Below are positions 26,001 through 39,115 of a stretch of DNA of 64,000 nt, piece by piece (within the stretch, counting starts at the first letter, position 1; every line of letters starts with the position of its first letter). The position numbers were made by a program, and so were the translations under genes. Under the pieces are notes generated by a model that worked only from the letters and a program-made list of their open reading frames with translations, ran no database searches and was not told the DNA's origin. The stretch lies in contig OY292274.1 of NCBI GenBank assembly GCA_958496175.1, forward strand, positions 55,934,630 through 55,998,629. The letters run 5' to 3'. The stretch is from Sisyra terminalis (lineage: Eukaryota > Arthropoda > Insecta > Neuroptera > Sisyridae).

Positions 26001-27364
26001 CTTTGCTCATTGATTACTAATAGAACCGTATTGTTTGCATGAATTATGAGTTCGTGAAGCACATTTGCTACTCAAATTCAATATTAATATTTATGTTTCC
26101 TTCACGTAAACTCTATAGTACAAAGTGACCCTAATATAAAGTTCACATTTTAATCAGTTATAGCCTCAAAGCAAAAACTTTGAAATATTAAACTTTCTTG
26201 CTTCCGCTTGCCCTTATTCTGATTTTCAATTATGTAGTTTTGACTCTTTTATGTTTATGTGGGTAATTTCCAGTTACACAAATATACGTTGAGTTGAAAA
26301 AATTTTTTTTCTTCTTAAATTATTGTATTTGGTTTTCAGTAGAAAATAAAATATTTTTAAAAAAAGTTTTTTCATTTGATGCTACTCGTATACATAGATA
26401 TCATCAGAGAAAACTCTCAGAAAACACTTAAGCATAAAAAATAATTTAATAGAGATATTCGTAAACCTTAATAAGTAAACATTTTTCTTTTCTTATTGTC
26501 TAATATAAATAATTTTAATAATTTAATATACAAAAGCACATGAGCCGAAAAAAAAAGATGGGAATTTTTGGTTTCTAGATTTAAAAAAAATATGATAATT
26601 TCTCTATGATTAATTATTAAAAAACTTATCAATTATGATTTAAAAAAAATTATTACTGTTTTGAAGTATAATCTAGAAAATGATAGATAAACCATTAATA
26701 AAATTGAAGTAGAAATAATTGTTTTAGTAACGCTCTTTAAAAAATAATATGCCATGGCGATTTTAAAATTGAAATATTACCATCAAAATACACAAAACAT
26801 TTCATCTTTCACAAAAAAATTCACACTTGTTCTGTTTGAAAAATAAATGGGAATTTATACATAGATATGATGACATCTGATTTATCAAAAGTACACAACC
26901 TTATTGCATTGGATATATACGATGAGCAGCATACAATGTTACTGTAAATATGATGTCGATTTGTCTACCTTACAATTGTCCATTTATTATTTTAACTTTT
27001 ATTGTACTCAACTAAACACTTGCAATATATTTTTGTTGCACATAAAAATTCTTCTGTTAAGTAATTTAACACGGGCACATTATGCTTCCATCAAATTTCA
27101 TTCCTCCAAAAAAAAAATTTTAATCTATACACATTTCTATAATTCTAAAAAGAATGTTTTTTGGTCCTCATTTCAATAAATTTTACAATTAGAATATTCA
27201 AACTTTTAGACGAAATTAGACGACATATCGAAATGCTAGAATTGGCGTGACACAACTGCCTAAAGTATGGAAATATCGCAACATTTTAAAAGCCACTAAA
27301 AGCGAATTGGTTATACGCTAGTTTTTCCTATCTTCTCCTATACTTCGGAATCTTAGGCTATCTG

Positions 27365-27720
27365 TACAGCTGATCGGCGACGAATCGATGCCTCCGAAAT
27401 TTGGGATGGCTAAAAGAACTGTTGTCTATATCTTGAACGAAGTTCAGCCAGTCCAAAGTCTCTTTTCCCTGACGTAATGTTAAATCCTCAGGTTTTTCGG
27501 ACATATAGCACATCACGAAACCATGGAAAAGCTGATTATACAGGAACGACCTGAAGGGAAAAGAAAAGGAGAGTGATCACCGATCCGTTGGACAGAAGTG
27601 GTGGAAAAGCTCATTAATTTGAGTTTCATATCCGCTACGCGATAGGTGGAAAAGCTTTATCACTGAAGAAGGACCGTTCACATGGTTCTGAGAATTCTGA
27701 AACTCCCCAAATGACAGCCA
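27365..27720 (+). mobile_element. LINE (RTE-like) 3' coding fragment
   Basis: Readable plus-strand pieces are ADRRRIDASEIWDG, SISWTKFSQS, FFGHIAHHETMEKLIIQERP and SPIRWTEVVEKL. They appear in the order of the post-reverse-transcriptase region of RTE-like elements (R-x-x-AFE-x-W, ISWT-x-R-x, FGH-x-x-R, P-x-RW-x-D). Stops and shifts break the frame, so this is a dead, 5'-truncated copy. Confidence 0.7.
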
Positions 27721-27978
27721 TTTAAATCACCATATATCGGCAGTGATATTTGGATTAGAAAAAAAAAAGCTTTAGTAAAATTTTCTTTCAACCAACCTTC
27801 GAAAATCGGGTTTAAGATACCGACCTAAAGAACTGATAACATTGATAAGTCTTAGCATAATATATGTAAACATTAAGCATAAAAATCTAGTACAAAACTG
27901 TTACTTTAAATATTTGACAACTTTACAGTCAATATTTTTTCAGGTAATTAACCAACCAATAAATAAATACCTTATAAA

Positions 27979-28427
27979 GACTAAGGTCTCTAGGTATATG
28001 CTTTTTGGAACTATTTCGCAACGGTTTTTTTTCTCTGATTTTTGGTGAACTTATATTATCTGTCACAAAAGAGGACTAAATCAACTGTAGTTTTTAATTT
28101 TTCCAAAAGCAAGACAAAATATCAGTTAACAAAAAAGACCAAAAATTAAAATTGTTTTTACTTTAAAACACCGTTTTTAAGTTTGATATTCATACAGGTT
28201 ATACAGGATATATCTACATATATCCCAATCTTATCATTACAATACAATACAATATCCCAATTTATAATCTTCAAATCATTTGTAATAACTTAAAGCTTTT
28301 CGAAAAATTAAAAACTACAGTTGATTTAGTCCTCTTTTGTGACAGATAATATAAGTTCACCAAAAATCAGAGAAAAAAAACCGTTGCGAAATAGTTCCAA
28401 AAAGCATATACCTAGAGACCTTAGTCT
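27979..28427. mobile_element. Foldback MITE-like element
   Basis: Arms of about 127 bp (27981-28107 and 28299-28427) are nearly exact inverted copies. The left terminus reads GACTAAGGTCTCTAGGTATA and is matched by the complement at the right end. The roughly 190-bp middle is not palindromic. I saw no clear target duplication, so the superfamily stays open. It sits between two RTE-like fragments. The long open frame crossing its left arm is a chance frame. Confidence 0.7.
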
Positions 28428-28599
28428 CACCGGAGGATTCAATGAAGAATTTTAAATGACTTATAGCAATAGCCAGAACAGCGACGAAAAACTAACGAAA
28501 ATATAGGAAAGTACATTCATATGGAAAAACGCTAAAATAAAGTCTAACTAACGCACTGATTTTCCCAATTGCTAATAATCCTGCGAAACTTGGTCTCTA

Positions 28600-28920
28600 A
28601 AAAAAGAAAGATTGAAGACACATACTAAAAGTCTCATGGATAGAAAAAAGAATTAATAAATCCATCTTGTAAGAACTAAACATACAGGATTAGGACTCAT
28701 AGGTAAAATAAAAAAAGCATACCTGCGGTATTTTGGTTTTATGATCAAGAGAACTGAAAAAATGGATCTATTTATGGTTGAAGGAAAAGTGGAATGCAAA
28801 CATGATAGAAGATCCTTCACACGATAGTTTGCCCGTATAAAGGAGCTTACTCATTACCTAATGCGACACATCAGCGCAGGACCGGAAGACATACAAGGCG
28901 ACCTATCCAAACCCATAAGT
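28600..28920 (+). mobile_element. LINE (RTE-like) 3' coding fragment
   Basis: Plus-strand pieces RHILKVSWIEKRINKSIL, LRYFGFMIKRTEKMDLFMVE and GKVECKHDRRS follow the same order as the 27.4-kb fragment (ISWT-type, YFGH-x-x-R-type, EGK-x-x-GKR-type motifs). It is broken by shifts and stops. It may be a second copy, or part of the same insertion separated by the foldback at 27979-28427. Confidence 0.6.
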
Positions 28921-30664
28921 GTGGAAGTGTAGAAAAAAATATATTCATTCATTATTTTTTCTTTTGTGAAATTTTAAGTACTTTCATTTTTGTAAGCTTT
29001 AATTAGTTACCAATTGCCGTGAAAAAAGGTTTAAACATAATAACTGCATAAAATAATAATGTTAATTTGTAATTTCGTTGCCATAAATTAACTCCTTTCC
29101 GTTCTATTTATATGTAATTGTTACAATTTCATAAAGAGTAATTACATTTAGAAACATGTTAAATGAAAAACAATATAATATAAATGGTGAAATTATAAAC
29201 AATCGATTATTATTGGAACAACAACGTTGAACAAAATGCATCTCTATTATATTGTGTATAATAATTGTTTGAGGGTTGTAACTTGTATTTATCCTGTTGT
29301 TCCGACATATGTATAGTTGTATGTATGTATACAATGTGGGTACGTTTTGTTTACGTGCATGTTACACACATTTATTGACATTATTTTCTCGTGATGTGTT
29401 TATTTTCCCATTTTATTCTCCAACATTTGAATATTATATTTTTAATATGCACAAGTGGAACAGCTCTCTACACTTACTCTTTTGTTGTTTTTCATGTTTT
29501 ATGAAATTATTATTAGCTCTTTTTCTCTTTACAAAACTCTACATCGGTCCGTGGTCATGTTGTCAAATTATCAAAGCAATTTAAGTTTTTTGGACTCCAC
29601 ATTTCATGTACGGTCATGTGGCTTTTGCAACAAAAAGATAACAAATTTGTATTGTTGGAAGCAGTTGTTGCTTCGAACTTGTATTAATTGACTTTGTTAA
29701 TAAAGTAATTTACATAATTCCAAAATACAGTTTATGAAGTGGCTTGTTCCATCAACACTGGCAATTCCGGAATATAATTTTGTTATATTCTGCGTTGCAT
29801 TTATCGTAAAACTCATTTTGTAAGGTTGACGCTATAAAATATAATAATTTACTAATATGTAGTGCCGTAAATATAGTGCTTTTACATTCGCAAAACTTTA
29901 AATTTCTGTGCATATTCAAATACCATATAACATAAAATATATGTTAGCACACAACTTCACATAAATCGAAGCAATAGTATTATCATTTAGTACTACTCGT
30001 TAAGTTATAAACAAATATTTTCCAGTTTTCAATAAGTTTGTATTAAAATAGTTTCTAAATTTTAGTTTTAAAAATGAAGTTAGATAGAATAAGACAAAAT
30101 GGAGGTATTGGTAGGTGTTAGGTTCGATTCTCTTATCGAGTAAATTTTCGATGTTTTCGATTACGGATTTCTATTGACCCTAGAGTCACTAAAGACCATA
30201 GTAATTATAAAGCGATGGTAAAAAAAAACGTTGATTTTTTTCATCTGACTAAGCCGTTCTTAATTAAAAGAAATTAAATGACTTCTAGTGCAATTATTTT
30301 CATATTGCTTAAAAAATTATAAACATCAAGTAACCTTTTTTAAACTGGAGTGCATCCATATTTGTGAATTGCAAATCTCTTTTCTTATATGCATATATTA
30401 TATTAATAATTAGCTCAAATATTAGAGACTGCATGAATGATTAATTCTTATGCGATTTACAAATAAAGACTGACAAATTATGATTAACTTTTTTTGTCAT
30501 TGAAAACATGATCTTATATGAAATTTTCGGTTTCGGTCGTAAAAACTAGTTTCGGTCGGATACTACAAATTACTATAAAATATTTATTTTTTTTGTTTAA
30601 AAGTAAATAGTAACTTTTAGTATAAACAAAAGCAAAAGAAAACATTTTTTAAATTTTTGCTAGT

Positions 30665-30760
30665 AGATCTTATTATATTATATTATAGTAGGATAATAAG
30701 ACCATATACCTATAATAATAATAATAACCTATAATAATAATAATAAGACCTATAAATAGC
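30665..30760. repeat. Tandem CCTATAATAATAATAATAA repeat
   Basis: A 19-base unit made of CCTA followed by TAA triplets occurs twice in tandem (about 30709-30750). TTATTATATTATATTATAG-type sequence precedes it. This is a simple low-complexity expansion with no other sign of function. Confidence 0.7.
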
Positions 30761-31766
30761 CAAAAAAGTTTTCTTATATCTGGTAATTGTGTTCAGTTGT
30801 AATAGATATACATTAAAAATGCTTTAAGATCACGTAATAAAAACAATCTTTATTAAACAGACATTATAAATTATAAATATCACTCAAAAATATATGTTTC
30901 ATTCGCTGATATACCAACGCATATTACACATTTGTAACATTTCCTCAGGGTTGGTTATTTTTTGTCCTTGTACATTTGAGGGTTGAGATCTTTATAATTT
31001 GTTTCTTCTTATTTGTTTTTCCCACTTTGATTTTTGATTACTGGAATTAAGTAGGCCTCAATAACCGCTGTAATCATGTGTAAAGAAAAACTATTCAAAC
31101 ACCAAAAATCATACAAGCATAAAATAAAATAAAAATGTAGCACAAAAATTATATACATAAGTGTTATATTCCAAAGAAAAAAAATACTTCCGATTAATTT
31201 GCACGATTACTTACCATTCGTGGCGTACAACCACCTTTCAATATAAATGTCTGGAATAATGGCAGCGATCAATCTAACCTTGCCAAAATTATGAAATATA
31301 TAATCTTGCCGAAAGTTTCAGGCACCAACAATGAATGTCAGCGACCTGAAAGTGTATTTTTAAACGATATCGATTATTTTAAACAGTATTTTTGTCACAT
31401 AAGCCTTATTAACCGACAAGCTTATTACCCGCACCTCTCTCTTTACTCTAAATGATTCAACAATATATACCTACAACAAAATACCAATAATAAACTATGT
31501 ATGATTTTTGTAATGAAAAAAACTATGCATATAATTACACAAAAAGGATAACTAGGATTTTACTTATTATTTTAAAAATAAATGTTAAAAAAATAAATAG
31601 GACAATAATAATTCGTTATTTGATTTCAAATAGCCTCAGGGGCTAAAAATATATCTTATAAATAATATTTTAAGAAGGAAGGTCCAAAGCTTTGTGGTAA
31701 CGGATTTAGTTCAAATTTTTAAGGGAGATAGATTTAGTTTTCTTATAGATGAAGGTATATGATTAT

Positions 31767-32833
31767 TAGGGTGTCCGTTATTTCCCAAATTGATTTTTTT
31801 ACAGCGATCGTCCCCTGAATTTTTAATTTAAGATATAAAAAAAATTATCCAATACAATTAAGCTCTTAATTTCTTGATTAAACCGTGCCGGAATCATGTT
31901 ACTTTTACCATTTAAATAACATGGGATTATTTGACTTTTAACTTGTAATTTTTTTTCTCAGAAACAAATAGATGAAGAGAGTTAAGATTAAATTATTCTG
32001 ACGTAACATTTAACGTTCTACAAAAAAGGTATGTTATGAATTTTCGATTAAATCACTCCATTAAAAGTTATTCATCATTTAGCTTCTTAACGACAAATCA
32101 ACCGACTATAGGCTCAATAAAAATGATGTTGACTACAAGTTCTAAGAAATTTCTCATAGATAGCGTCAGGTGAAATAGTAAAAATTCGAATAACAATTTA
32201 ACTTTTGTCGACAGTCTCATTAATTAGTATGAAATTCACTTCGTAGGTCCAAATATTGATTAAAGTACGAAAATTTATCCTGGATAAATTGAATTTCACG
32301 ACTATAGCGAATTCGGATCTTATGTCACCGGTTTTAATTGCCAAAAAATGATTTTTTGTATGTTTAATTTTCTGTTCAAGCCATAAAATTAACACAAATA
32401 ATCACTTGCGCTCTAATGATAATAATTTTTATCTTCTCTTCCAATGATTTTATACTTACAAAAAGTAAAAATGAGCAAAAAGTTGAAAATATTGCAAGAT
32501 TTATATTAGGCACAAGTTAAATGTTAAATAACTTTTAATGGAGTGATTTAATCGAAAATTCATAACATACCTTTTTTGTAGAACGTTAAATTTTACGTCA
32601 GAATAATTTGACCTTAACTCTCTTGCTCTATTTGTTTCTGAGAAAAAAAAAATAAAAGTAAAAAGTCAAATAATCCCATGTTATTTAAATGGCAAAAGTA
32701 ACATGATTCCGGTACGGTTTAATCAAGAAATTAAGAGCTTAATTGTATTGGATAATTTTTTTTATATCTTAAACTAAAAATTCAGGGGGCGATTGCTGTA
32801 AAAAAATCAATTTGGGAAATAACGGACACCCTA
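31767..32833. mobile_element. hAT-type foldback element with perfect 8-bp target duplication
   Basis: Ends start TAGGGTGTCCGTTATTTCCC and are inverted. The arms run about 310 bp each (31767-32078 and 32515-32833) with high identity. Flanks are the perfect direct repeat ATGATTAT (31759-31766 and 32834-32841). An 8-bp duplication with TAGGG-type ends fits the hAT superfamily, though P or Merlin elements also give 8 bp. The 435-bp centre has no transposase. The clean duplication and near-identical arms suggest a fairly young non-autonomous copy. Confidence 0.8.
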
Positions 32834-33960
32834 ATGATTATAGGGATTAATACTCAAAAATTTTTAGAAGATATTTGCAATTGCTTCGTTTGAAGAACAA
32901 AAAGTATGAATTTGAAAATTAATCAGTAGATGATTCATTTCTATGTAGTTTTATTATAAAGAGCAGAAAAATAATAAATTTGAGTATTGGAAAGCCATGA
33001 GTGTTTATAATTTTTTTGCCAGTATATTGAAATAGTGTTAAAAGTTTCTTGAGTATATTCAAAGTTGTAAGGAATTTCCTGATAAATTGGTATTTATTTT
33101 AATAAATTGTTTTTCTCTTAAAAAAAATAAATAAAATAAAATTCATTGAATAAGGAGATAACTGAATTAACAAGGTTTCATGTATCAAATTATCACCCTC
33201 ATAAAATCAATTTCAAATCACACATTCCACAGAATAATGAAACCATCGCGGTCTGATAATATGTACAATGTAGAGCTTTATAAAATAAATTGTATTCCTA
33301 ATGAGCTTGAAAAAGTGTCATCCATTTATTTACAATAGCATGATAAATTGGAAAAAATCATCAACAATATTCGAAGCTGACTTAATTAAGCTTAGGTTTT
33401 GGCATCTCTCTTTCTCTTTTGCTCATTCTTCTTGCATACACACGTACTCATACAATAGAACTCTCAAAAGTAAAACCGCCCCAGGGCAGTTAGTCTATCG
33501 TAACAATTCACCAGCTCATTGATATGCGAGAAGAGTCTTGGGAGTTAACCAGCTCAACCGAGTTTGAAGCTACACCAAACTTCTCTTTCCTTTTATCTGT
33601 TACTGTTCGCCTTTACAAGACACGCAAAACATCTCCTTTACGTTTTTCCATCATCTAACACTAACTTTTCTTTAATGCCTTTTTCATGCTTTTTATTTTC
33701 TTTAGTGACACGAAAAATCTAATATTAACAATGTTTCGTATACTTTTATTTGAGTTTGCCTCATAAAACAGAAGCAGAAATATTTCATGTCCAAAATCAA
33801 AGCCCTTAAGAAATTGATATTATTCGGTATTGCCTACGCATAAAAGCTCAATAAGTCAGTGGTTTTTGAAAATCAATTATTTCTTCTTTTATCATTCTTA
33901 TAACAAACACTTTTTGATTTACCATTAAAAAATGTACTGTTTATTTTTAATGAATAATAA

Positions 33961-33979
33961 TATATATATATATATATAT
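33961..33979. repeat. (TA)n microsatellite
   Basis: An uninterrupted TA run of about nine units directly precedes the interspersed repeat starting near 33985. Such runs often mark the insertion site or tail of non-LTR repeats. Confidence 0.85.
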
Positions 33980-33984
33980 GTCTT

Positions 33985-34936
33985 ACTAGCTGATCCCCGC
34001 AACTTCGTCTGCGTAACGTAGGTGTAGATTATGTTTTCTTTTCAAATTTGCCATTTGTAGTGGTATATGAAAATTTTTATTTTTCCTATTTCTTTTACGA
34101 AAAACATAATCATACTTAAAAACACTATTTTGTCAACTTTAAAAAGACACATTTAATAAACTGTTGCAAAGAATAAAATTGTTCCATGTAATAATCAATT
34201 AATTTTCAAAAAATATTTATAAATATCTAAAAAGAGTATGTCTATTGCGTATAGCTACGGTAGGTATACCTACCGTAGACCAAATAATCTATAAATCAAT
34301 CAGCATCTATACATAAATAAAAAATATCGCCAAGTTCAATAAAGTTGGTCTTAATTATAAGTAAAATGAGGTGACCATGCGACATTTTTCAAATAACTTA
34401 CATTTTTAAACTTGTGATATCTTTCGAATGGAATGTTCAAATTGAATAACTCAAAAAGTTATATAATAGTATTGAAGCAAACTTAAATATGAAGTCATTT
34501 ATTTTGACAAGGATTAATCCCAAAGTATAAATAAAAGAGCTTTTATAGCGGTGGCATTTGTATATATTTTTTAAAATGAAAAAACACTTATTGTGACATA
34601 ACTATAATAGTTAAACATATACTCTCGCTCTATTTTTTGTAGATAATGATATGTTCTACAAAATCGTACTACATTATTTTGTTCTATAACCAATAGTTTT
34701 CGCAGCACACGCGATAAAAGAATGTTTTTTGGTACTTTTTTCAGACCTTGGGTTACATTATTGGAGTTTTAATATGGGTCCCTAACTTTTTTGAAAATTT
34801 AATATAGCCTATGTTCACCGGAAATAATGTAGCTTCCCAACAGTGAAAGAATTTTTCAAATCAGTCAAGTAGTTTCGGAGCCTATTCAAAGCAAACAAAC
34901 AATCAAATCTTTCCTCTTTATAATAATAGATAGATG
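33985..34936 (+). mobile_element. Interspersed non-autonomous retroelement-like repeat
   Basis: It begins ACTAGCTGATCCCCGCAACT followed by TCGTCTGCGT. It ends with GTAGTTTCGGAGCCTATTC, a CAAACAAACAATC run and TTTCCTCTTTATAATAATAG. This head-and-tail pattern is familiar from a very common arthropod repeat usually linked to non-LTR elements; the class is from memory and not proven here. There is no coding sequence. A nested inverted motif, TACGGTAGGTATACCTACCGTA, is present around 34256-34277. Confidence 0.6.
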
Positions 34937-34959
34937 ATACTCGATTTCTTCTTTATTAC

Positions 34960-34995
34960 GACGCGTTTCAACAGTTTTTGACTGTCATCATCAGG
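34960..34995 (-). ncRNA. Hammerhead-ribozyme-like core (minus strand)
   Basis: Read on the minus strand, CTGATGA (34988-34994) is followed by U, a 6-bp stem GACAGU/ACUGUU with a five-base loop CAAAA, and then GAAACG (34965-34969 covers GAAAC). Order and spacing match the hammerhead core, with one extra base before stem II. The copy near 17.9 kb has the same extra base. Stems I and III and the cleavage site are not clear. It directly follows the interspersed repeat ending near 34936. Confidence 0.45.
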
Positions 34996-35749
34996 TAATA
35001 ATTATTTTGTCAATTGTAAATCATGATCAAAAAAATAATAAATTGTTTACCAAAATCTTATAAAATACTTTCAAAACGTAGTAATTTACATTTGATAATA
35101 TTATTTCTGCTTAATGGCAGATTTAGTTTCCCCGGTGGTTAAATTTTAAAAATTCTTCTGTTTATGTTATTTACTACAAGATTTGCCCATGAAAATTTAT
35201 AAGAAGAATTTTTTATTGTAACACTTTAATTTTTTATTCTGTATAAAAAAAACATCTTACGACATTTGCTAACGACTGTCATCATTTGTAAATTAAATTT
35301 ACAACTCTTTGAAATTTATAAACTCATTTATATTTCAATTAATTATCTTTAAATGTGAAATATTACATAAGCAAGTATTATTGTATAACAATCAACTGAA
35401 GAGTTGTAATCTTGACGGATAAAGAACATTTACAAATCTTTTTACGAAGAAAATACTATGGTATTCACGATCACAGTATAATATTCACAGCAAAGAAGAA
35501 TGATTGATTATCCTGTGCGACTTTACTAAAGATTCTTACTGAATTTCAATTTAAGAAATTTAAACAAACAATAAATTTTCATTATTTTGAAATGCTCGTT
35601 GTTGAAAATAATTACATTTTGATAGGTTTTCTTAATTATGTCATACACTAGAACTCATATATTATGTTGAACAATTTTCGGCATCAATTTTTACTAACAA
35701 AAGCTGGAAATATCACTCAAAGTGATTAAAAGGAAATATTTCTTTAAAT

Positions 35750-35890
35750 TGTTATTTATCGTCGCTTTATAACTGCTTACTTTAGGGTTAATTATAAACC
35801 GTGATCGAGAAATACCATTAATTTGCTCGGTACGAGGATAGAATCATACTTTTGCCCAATTGCTGGCAGTAAAAATGGCTTGATGAAGGA
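35750..35890. repeat. Dispersed repeat shared with 57.5-57.65 kb
   Basis: TTTATCGTCGCTTTATAAC and TTTGCTCGGTACGAGGAT, about 75 bp apart, recur with small changes (TTTATCTTCGCTTTATAAC and TTTGCTCGATACGAAGAT) near 57515-57620. The second motif, read on the minus strand, resembles the 3' half of a tRNA with a degenerate B box. An old tRNA-derived repeat is a possibility, not a demonstrated fact. Confidence 0.4.
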
Positions 35891-36504
35891 CCTCACAGCG
35901 GAGTCCTTTCCTGCTTGAATCAACGTAGTTTATCTATTAGTTCTTCTGGTGTTCTCCTTTTGTGTCGTTTTTGGCTTTTTTATTCAGTAGAGGATGAATT
36001 ATTGGATTGATGTGGTTCTTCAATATCCCATAGTGAACCTCACTCTTTGGGTTAATCATACCCTGAATAGTTCTTATTTTTAAGCCTACTGAAGGGTTTT
36101 ATTTATTACATACCACGATTGGTTTGCAAACTTTAGGTTCAGCTCTCTAAACGCGTGATATTATTAACGAACGGTAGGTTAAGTTATATTGTAATCTAAA
36201 GACTTTAGATTATAAACTAAAGATCACAATTTTACGGTATGTTTTTGGTTATAAAACATCGAAAAAAATTATATATCATTCTTAAACGTCGATGTTAAAC
36301 TTTTAAGAATATCGATTATCAAATATTGATATTTTTTATGAGGAATGTTGCGTCGCTGGTCATGACGGCTTATTATAGCTATACCTATATTATACCTATA
36401 CCTATAATAAATAAAAGCGTACCCATATACTATGAACCTCTTACTCTTATCTGAAAAATCGGGAATTTAGAACTAAAGTCAATGAGGGAACATCTTATAC
36501 CTAA

Positions 36505-36640
36505 ATCATAAATCAGAGCAGGCATTTCGCAAGGAAGTGTCCTGGATCCTATTCCTTAACTTTTATTTGCCGCTGATTTGCCAACGACTGTTGATACTGA
36601 AACAGGAACGAATCACCAAAAAAAAATTAGCAAATCTCAA
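36505..36640 (+). mobile_element. Jockey-like LINE reverse-transcriptase fragment
   Basis: The plus-strand frame gives IRAGISQGSVLDPIP, a stop, then LLFAADLPTTVDTETGTN. This is the reverse-transcriptase block usually written AGVPQGSVLGPxLYxxFxxDLP in Jockey/I-type non-LTR elements. The catalytic YADD block that should follow cannot be read, and the sequence after 36640 is degraded. Confidence 0.75.
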
Positions 36641-38715
36641 AATTGTTTTTGACTAAGTAACACATCATGAATCTACTATTTTAAAATAACCATTTGAAAT
36701 TCAATTGGACCTAAAAAGAATTGTCAGCTGATATTTTATTCTAGAAAGTATTGGTACTAGGAACAATTGGTAAAAAATGTATTAGTTTTAAATGGAAAGA
36801 ATTGATCCCTTATCCCGTGCTTTTTTTAAGCGCTGATTTCCAATACTTGCGATTCCTTAACTGAAGATATAGTAATGATTGTTGATTAAAATTCTACACA
36901 ATTGAATAATCAAAATATTATTTAAATAATATATTTATCCCCATTTATAAAGATCTGTTTTATTATAATGATAAATTGTTTGGCAAATATACATTTTATA
37001 TAACCTTTAAGAATACAAGTTTTTTCGCTCATTCAAATATTTTATTTGCATTTTTTTCAACTTTTACATAAAAATACTTGTAAAATACATATTGACATAG
37101 TCAATATATCAAAAAACCTCTTAAAATTCAAATAAACATTTACGTTGCTAAGACGTGCATTTCTATAAGTGTGCATATTACATACCTATATTTGTATATG
37201 TTTATAATTGTATACATAAATATGTTTATACAATTCCAAAGTAACTTTATTACTTCACCTCAAACACATTAATATAAGTTTACTTGCTATTAAATTAGTG
37301 TATATTTTCGCACAATTGCAAGTGCAATAATTCAATCGAGACAAACGACAACAATAATAATAATAATATTGTACACTTACTATACGAATATTGTTTATCT
37401 TATTCTAATTTATTCACTATTATCTAAATTTCGCTGTGCATATTACATATGTATGTTGTGTGCATGTGGAGGAATAGGGAGCATATTACAACGTACATCT
37501 ACTTCAGTAATTTGTAACGGGTTATGTATAGGGGCATAATGTTTCGAAGTATGATAATGTAGACGGCAAAATACGATATATTCGAATAAAATGAGTTATT
37601 ATTTTCATTGCACTAAGCATTCTATTTGAATTTGAGCCAAACTATTATCTTTATATGTTCGTATTGCTGTACTACAAACTAGCCTTTGCTTGCAACTACT
37701 ATTCACATTAAAATGTTAATGACATTTATATTTTCATGTACTATTCTCTGCCGTTTTTCAATTGACAAACTGTTACATATTATGTAGGTGCATATGTTAC
37801 TATCTTGTAACGTGATCTTTTAATGTTTTTTTTTTTTGGAGAAAAAAAATTATGGGAAATTTTAATTGGATTTTTTTTTCTTTGAATAAAAAGATACAAT
37901 ATTTGACAATTTTTTCGCTGTATATAAAGCTTCATTTCTTATTATCCTTCTTTACTTTTTAATTATATTGGCACTTATGTTTTATAAATAATTAAATATC
38001 TTCTTATGAATTTCCGTATATTTTGCAAATACTTGACATACTTTTTTTTTTCTTTTTGGCTTTATTTCTTAACGTTTATTTATGTATATAATCCAAATCT
38101 CATCTTTCAGTCGAGCATCCTAAACATTATTATCGTTTTTATATAAATGTACAAACAAATACGTAATTCTACAAGACCAAGTAAATAAGAAGGAAATATA
38201 TTAAAAAAATTATTTTATGTATTTGCCTGTATTTACCAAGAGATTTTTTTCCTGTTTGTTGTTTCAAAAACGTGAATATTTTCACATGCTTTTTTGTATT
38301 CAAAATAAATGTTAGAAGAGCTAAAAGTAATAATAAATGAAGGCTTTTTATCCTCGAGAAACTCTAATCCCTAACATGAAATCAAAATAATAGGTGAAAT
38401 ATGAGCGGATTTTGATCACAGCCGTATCATGTAAAATTCAAGTAGCAGTGTCAGTCGTTTCAAATCTTCAATGTAATCCTTTGAACGGTCGACGCACACA
38501 ACACCTACCTATACAGTATACACCATAAGTAAACCACTCCTCATTATGTGAAGCTCTAAAGCTCCATGCCATACTCACTTTTTGATAAAGCACTTTTTAT
38601 ACGAAAGAATATCATTTATATATTACTTTTGTAAATTGATACTTGTTTCACAAACACGTTAATTCATTTTGTTCCATTTTTTCCATGTTTTCATTGACTT
38701 TTATTTGTCTTTCAG

Positions 38716-38867
38716 TTAAACCTTTGACGGTGGAAATTTTGAGCAGTAACCAACCCCTATCCGCTGATAGAAAGTACGAAATTCCATGTCAGAGTATTGG
38801 TTCTCGACCACCTGCAATTATTTCCTGGTGGATGGATGGTAAACAACTTCACAACCATTCACAACAG
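38716..38867 (+). CDS. Sidestep-family protein, exon encoding start of Ig3
   Basis: The TCTTTCAG acceptor and CAGGTAAGT donor frame 152 bases, entering in phase 1 and leaving in phase 0. The peptide is FKPLTVEILSSNQPLSADRK, then YEIPCQSIGSRPPAIISWWM and DGKQL. 'KPLxVxI...QPLSADRxYExxCQSxGSRPPAxIxWW' is highly characteristic of the third Ig domain of Side proteins and is the strongest single piece of family evidence. It carries the first cysteine and core tryptophan of Ig3; the other half follows at 42364. Confidence 0.92.
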
Positions 38868-39115
38868 GTAAGTAATTCAGATTTTTTTAACTGAATTAAA
38901 CGATTTTTTTTATTATAATTTTTTCATTTTTTCTTTAGAAAAACGATCAAATTTATATTTATAACTTGTGATAAAATAAAAAAACAATTCAGAAGAATAA
39001 TCAAAGTAACAAAAATTTGATAATTATTAATTTGTTTATAAAATAAAAACCCAATGTTTGTTAAGTTTCACGTATTTATGCATAGTCTCAAAGTCAATTA
39101 AAAACGTAGTAATTA

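Larger units (their letters stand above)
23012..38715. other. Intron of 15.7 kb, transposon-rich
   Basis: Donor GTAAGT and acceptor TTTCAG. Recognised contents are two RTE-like fragments around 27.4-28.9 kb with a foldback between them, a hAT-type foldback at 31.8-32.8 kb, an interspersed repeat at 34.0-34.9 kb, a hammerhead-like core on the minus strand, and a Jockey-like reverse-transcriptase fragment at 36.5 kb. The intervals 23.0-27.3, 28.95-31.7 and 36.7-38.7 kb hold no recognisable gene. They contain simple repeats only, such as AAGAAA units near 24990 and a run of TA near 23924. Confidence 0.8.

Noticed and set aside
30119..30131. GGTTCGATTCTC, a B-box-like string
   Set aside because: No A box at the right distance and no tRNA-like fold; a chance match.
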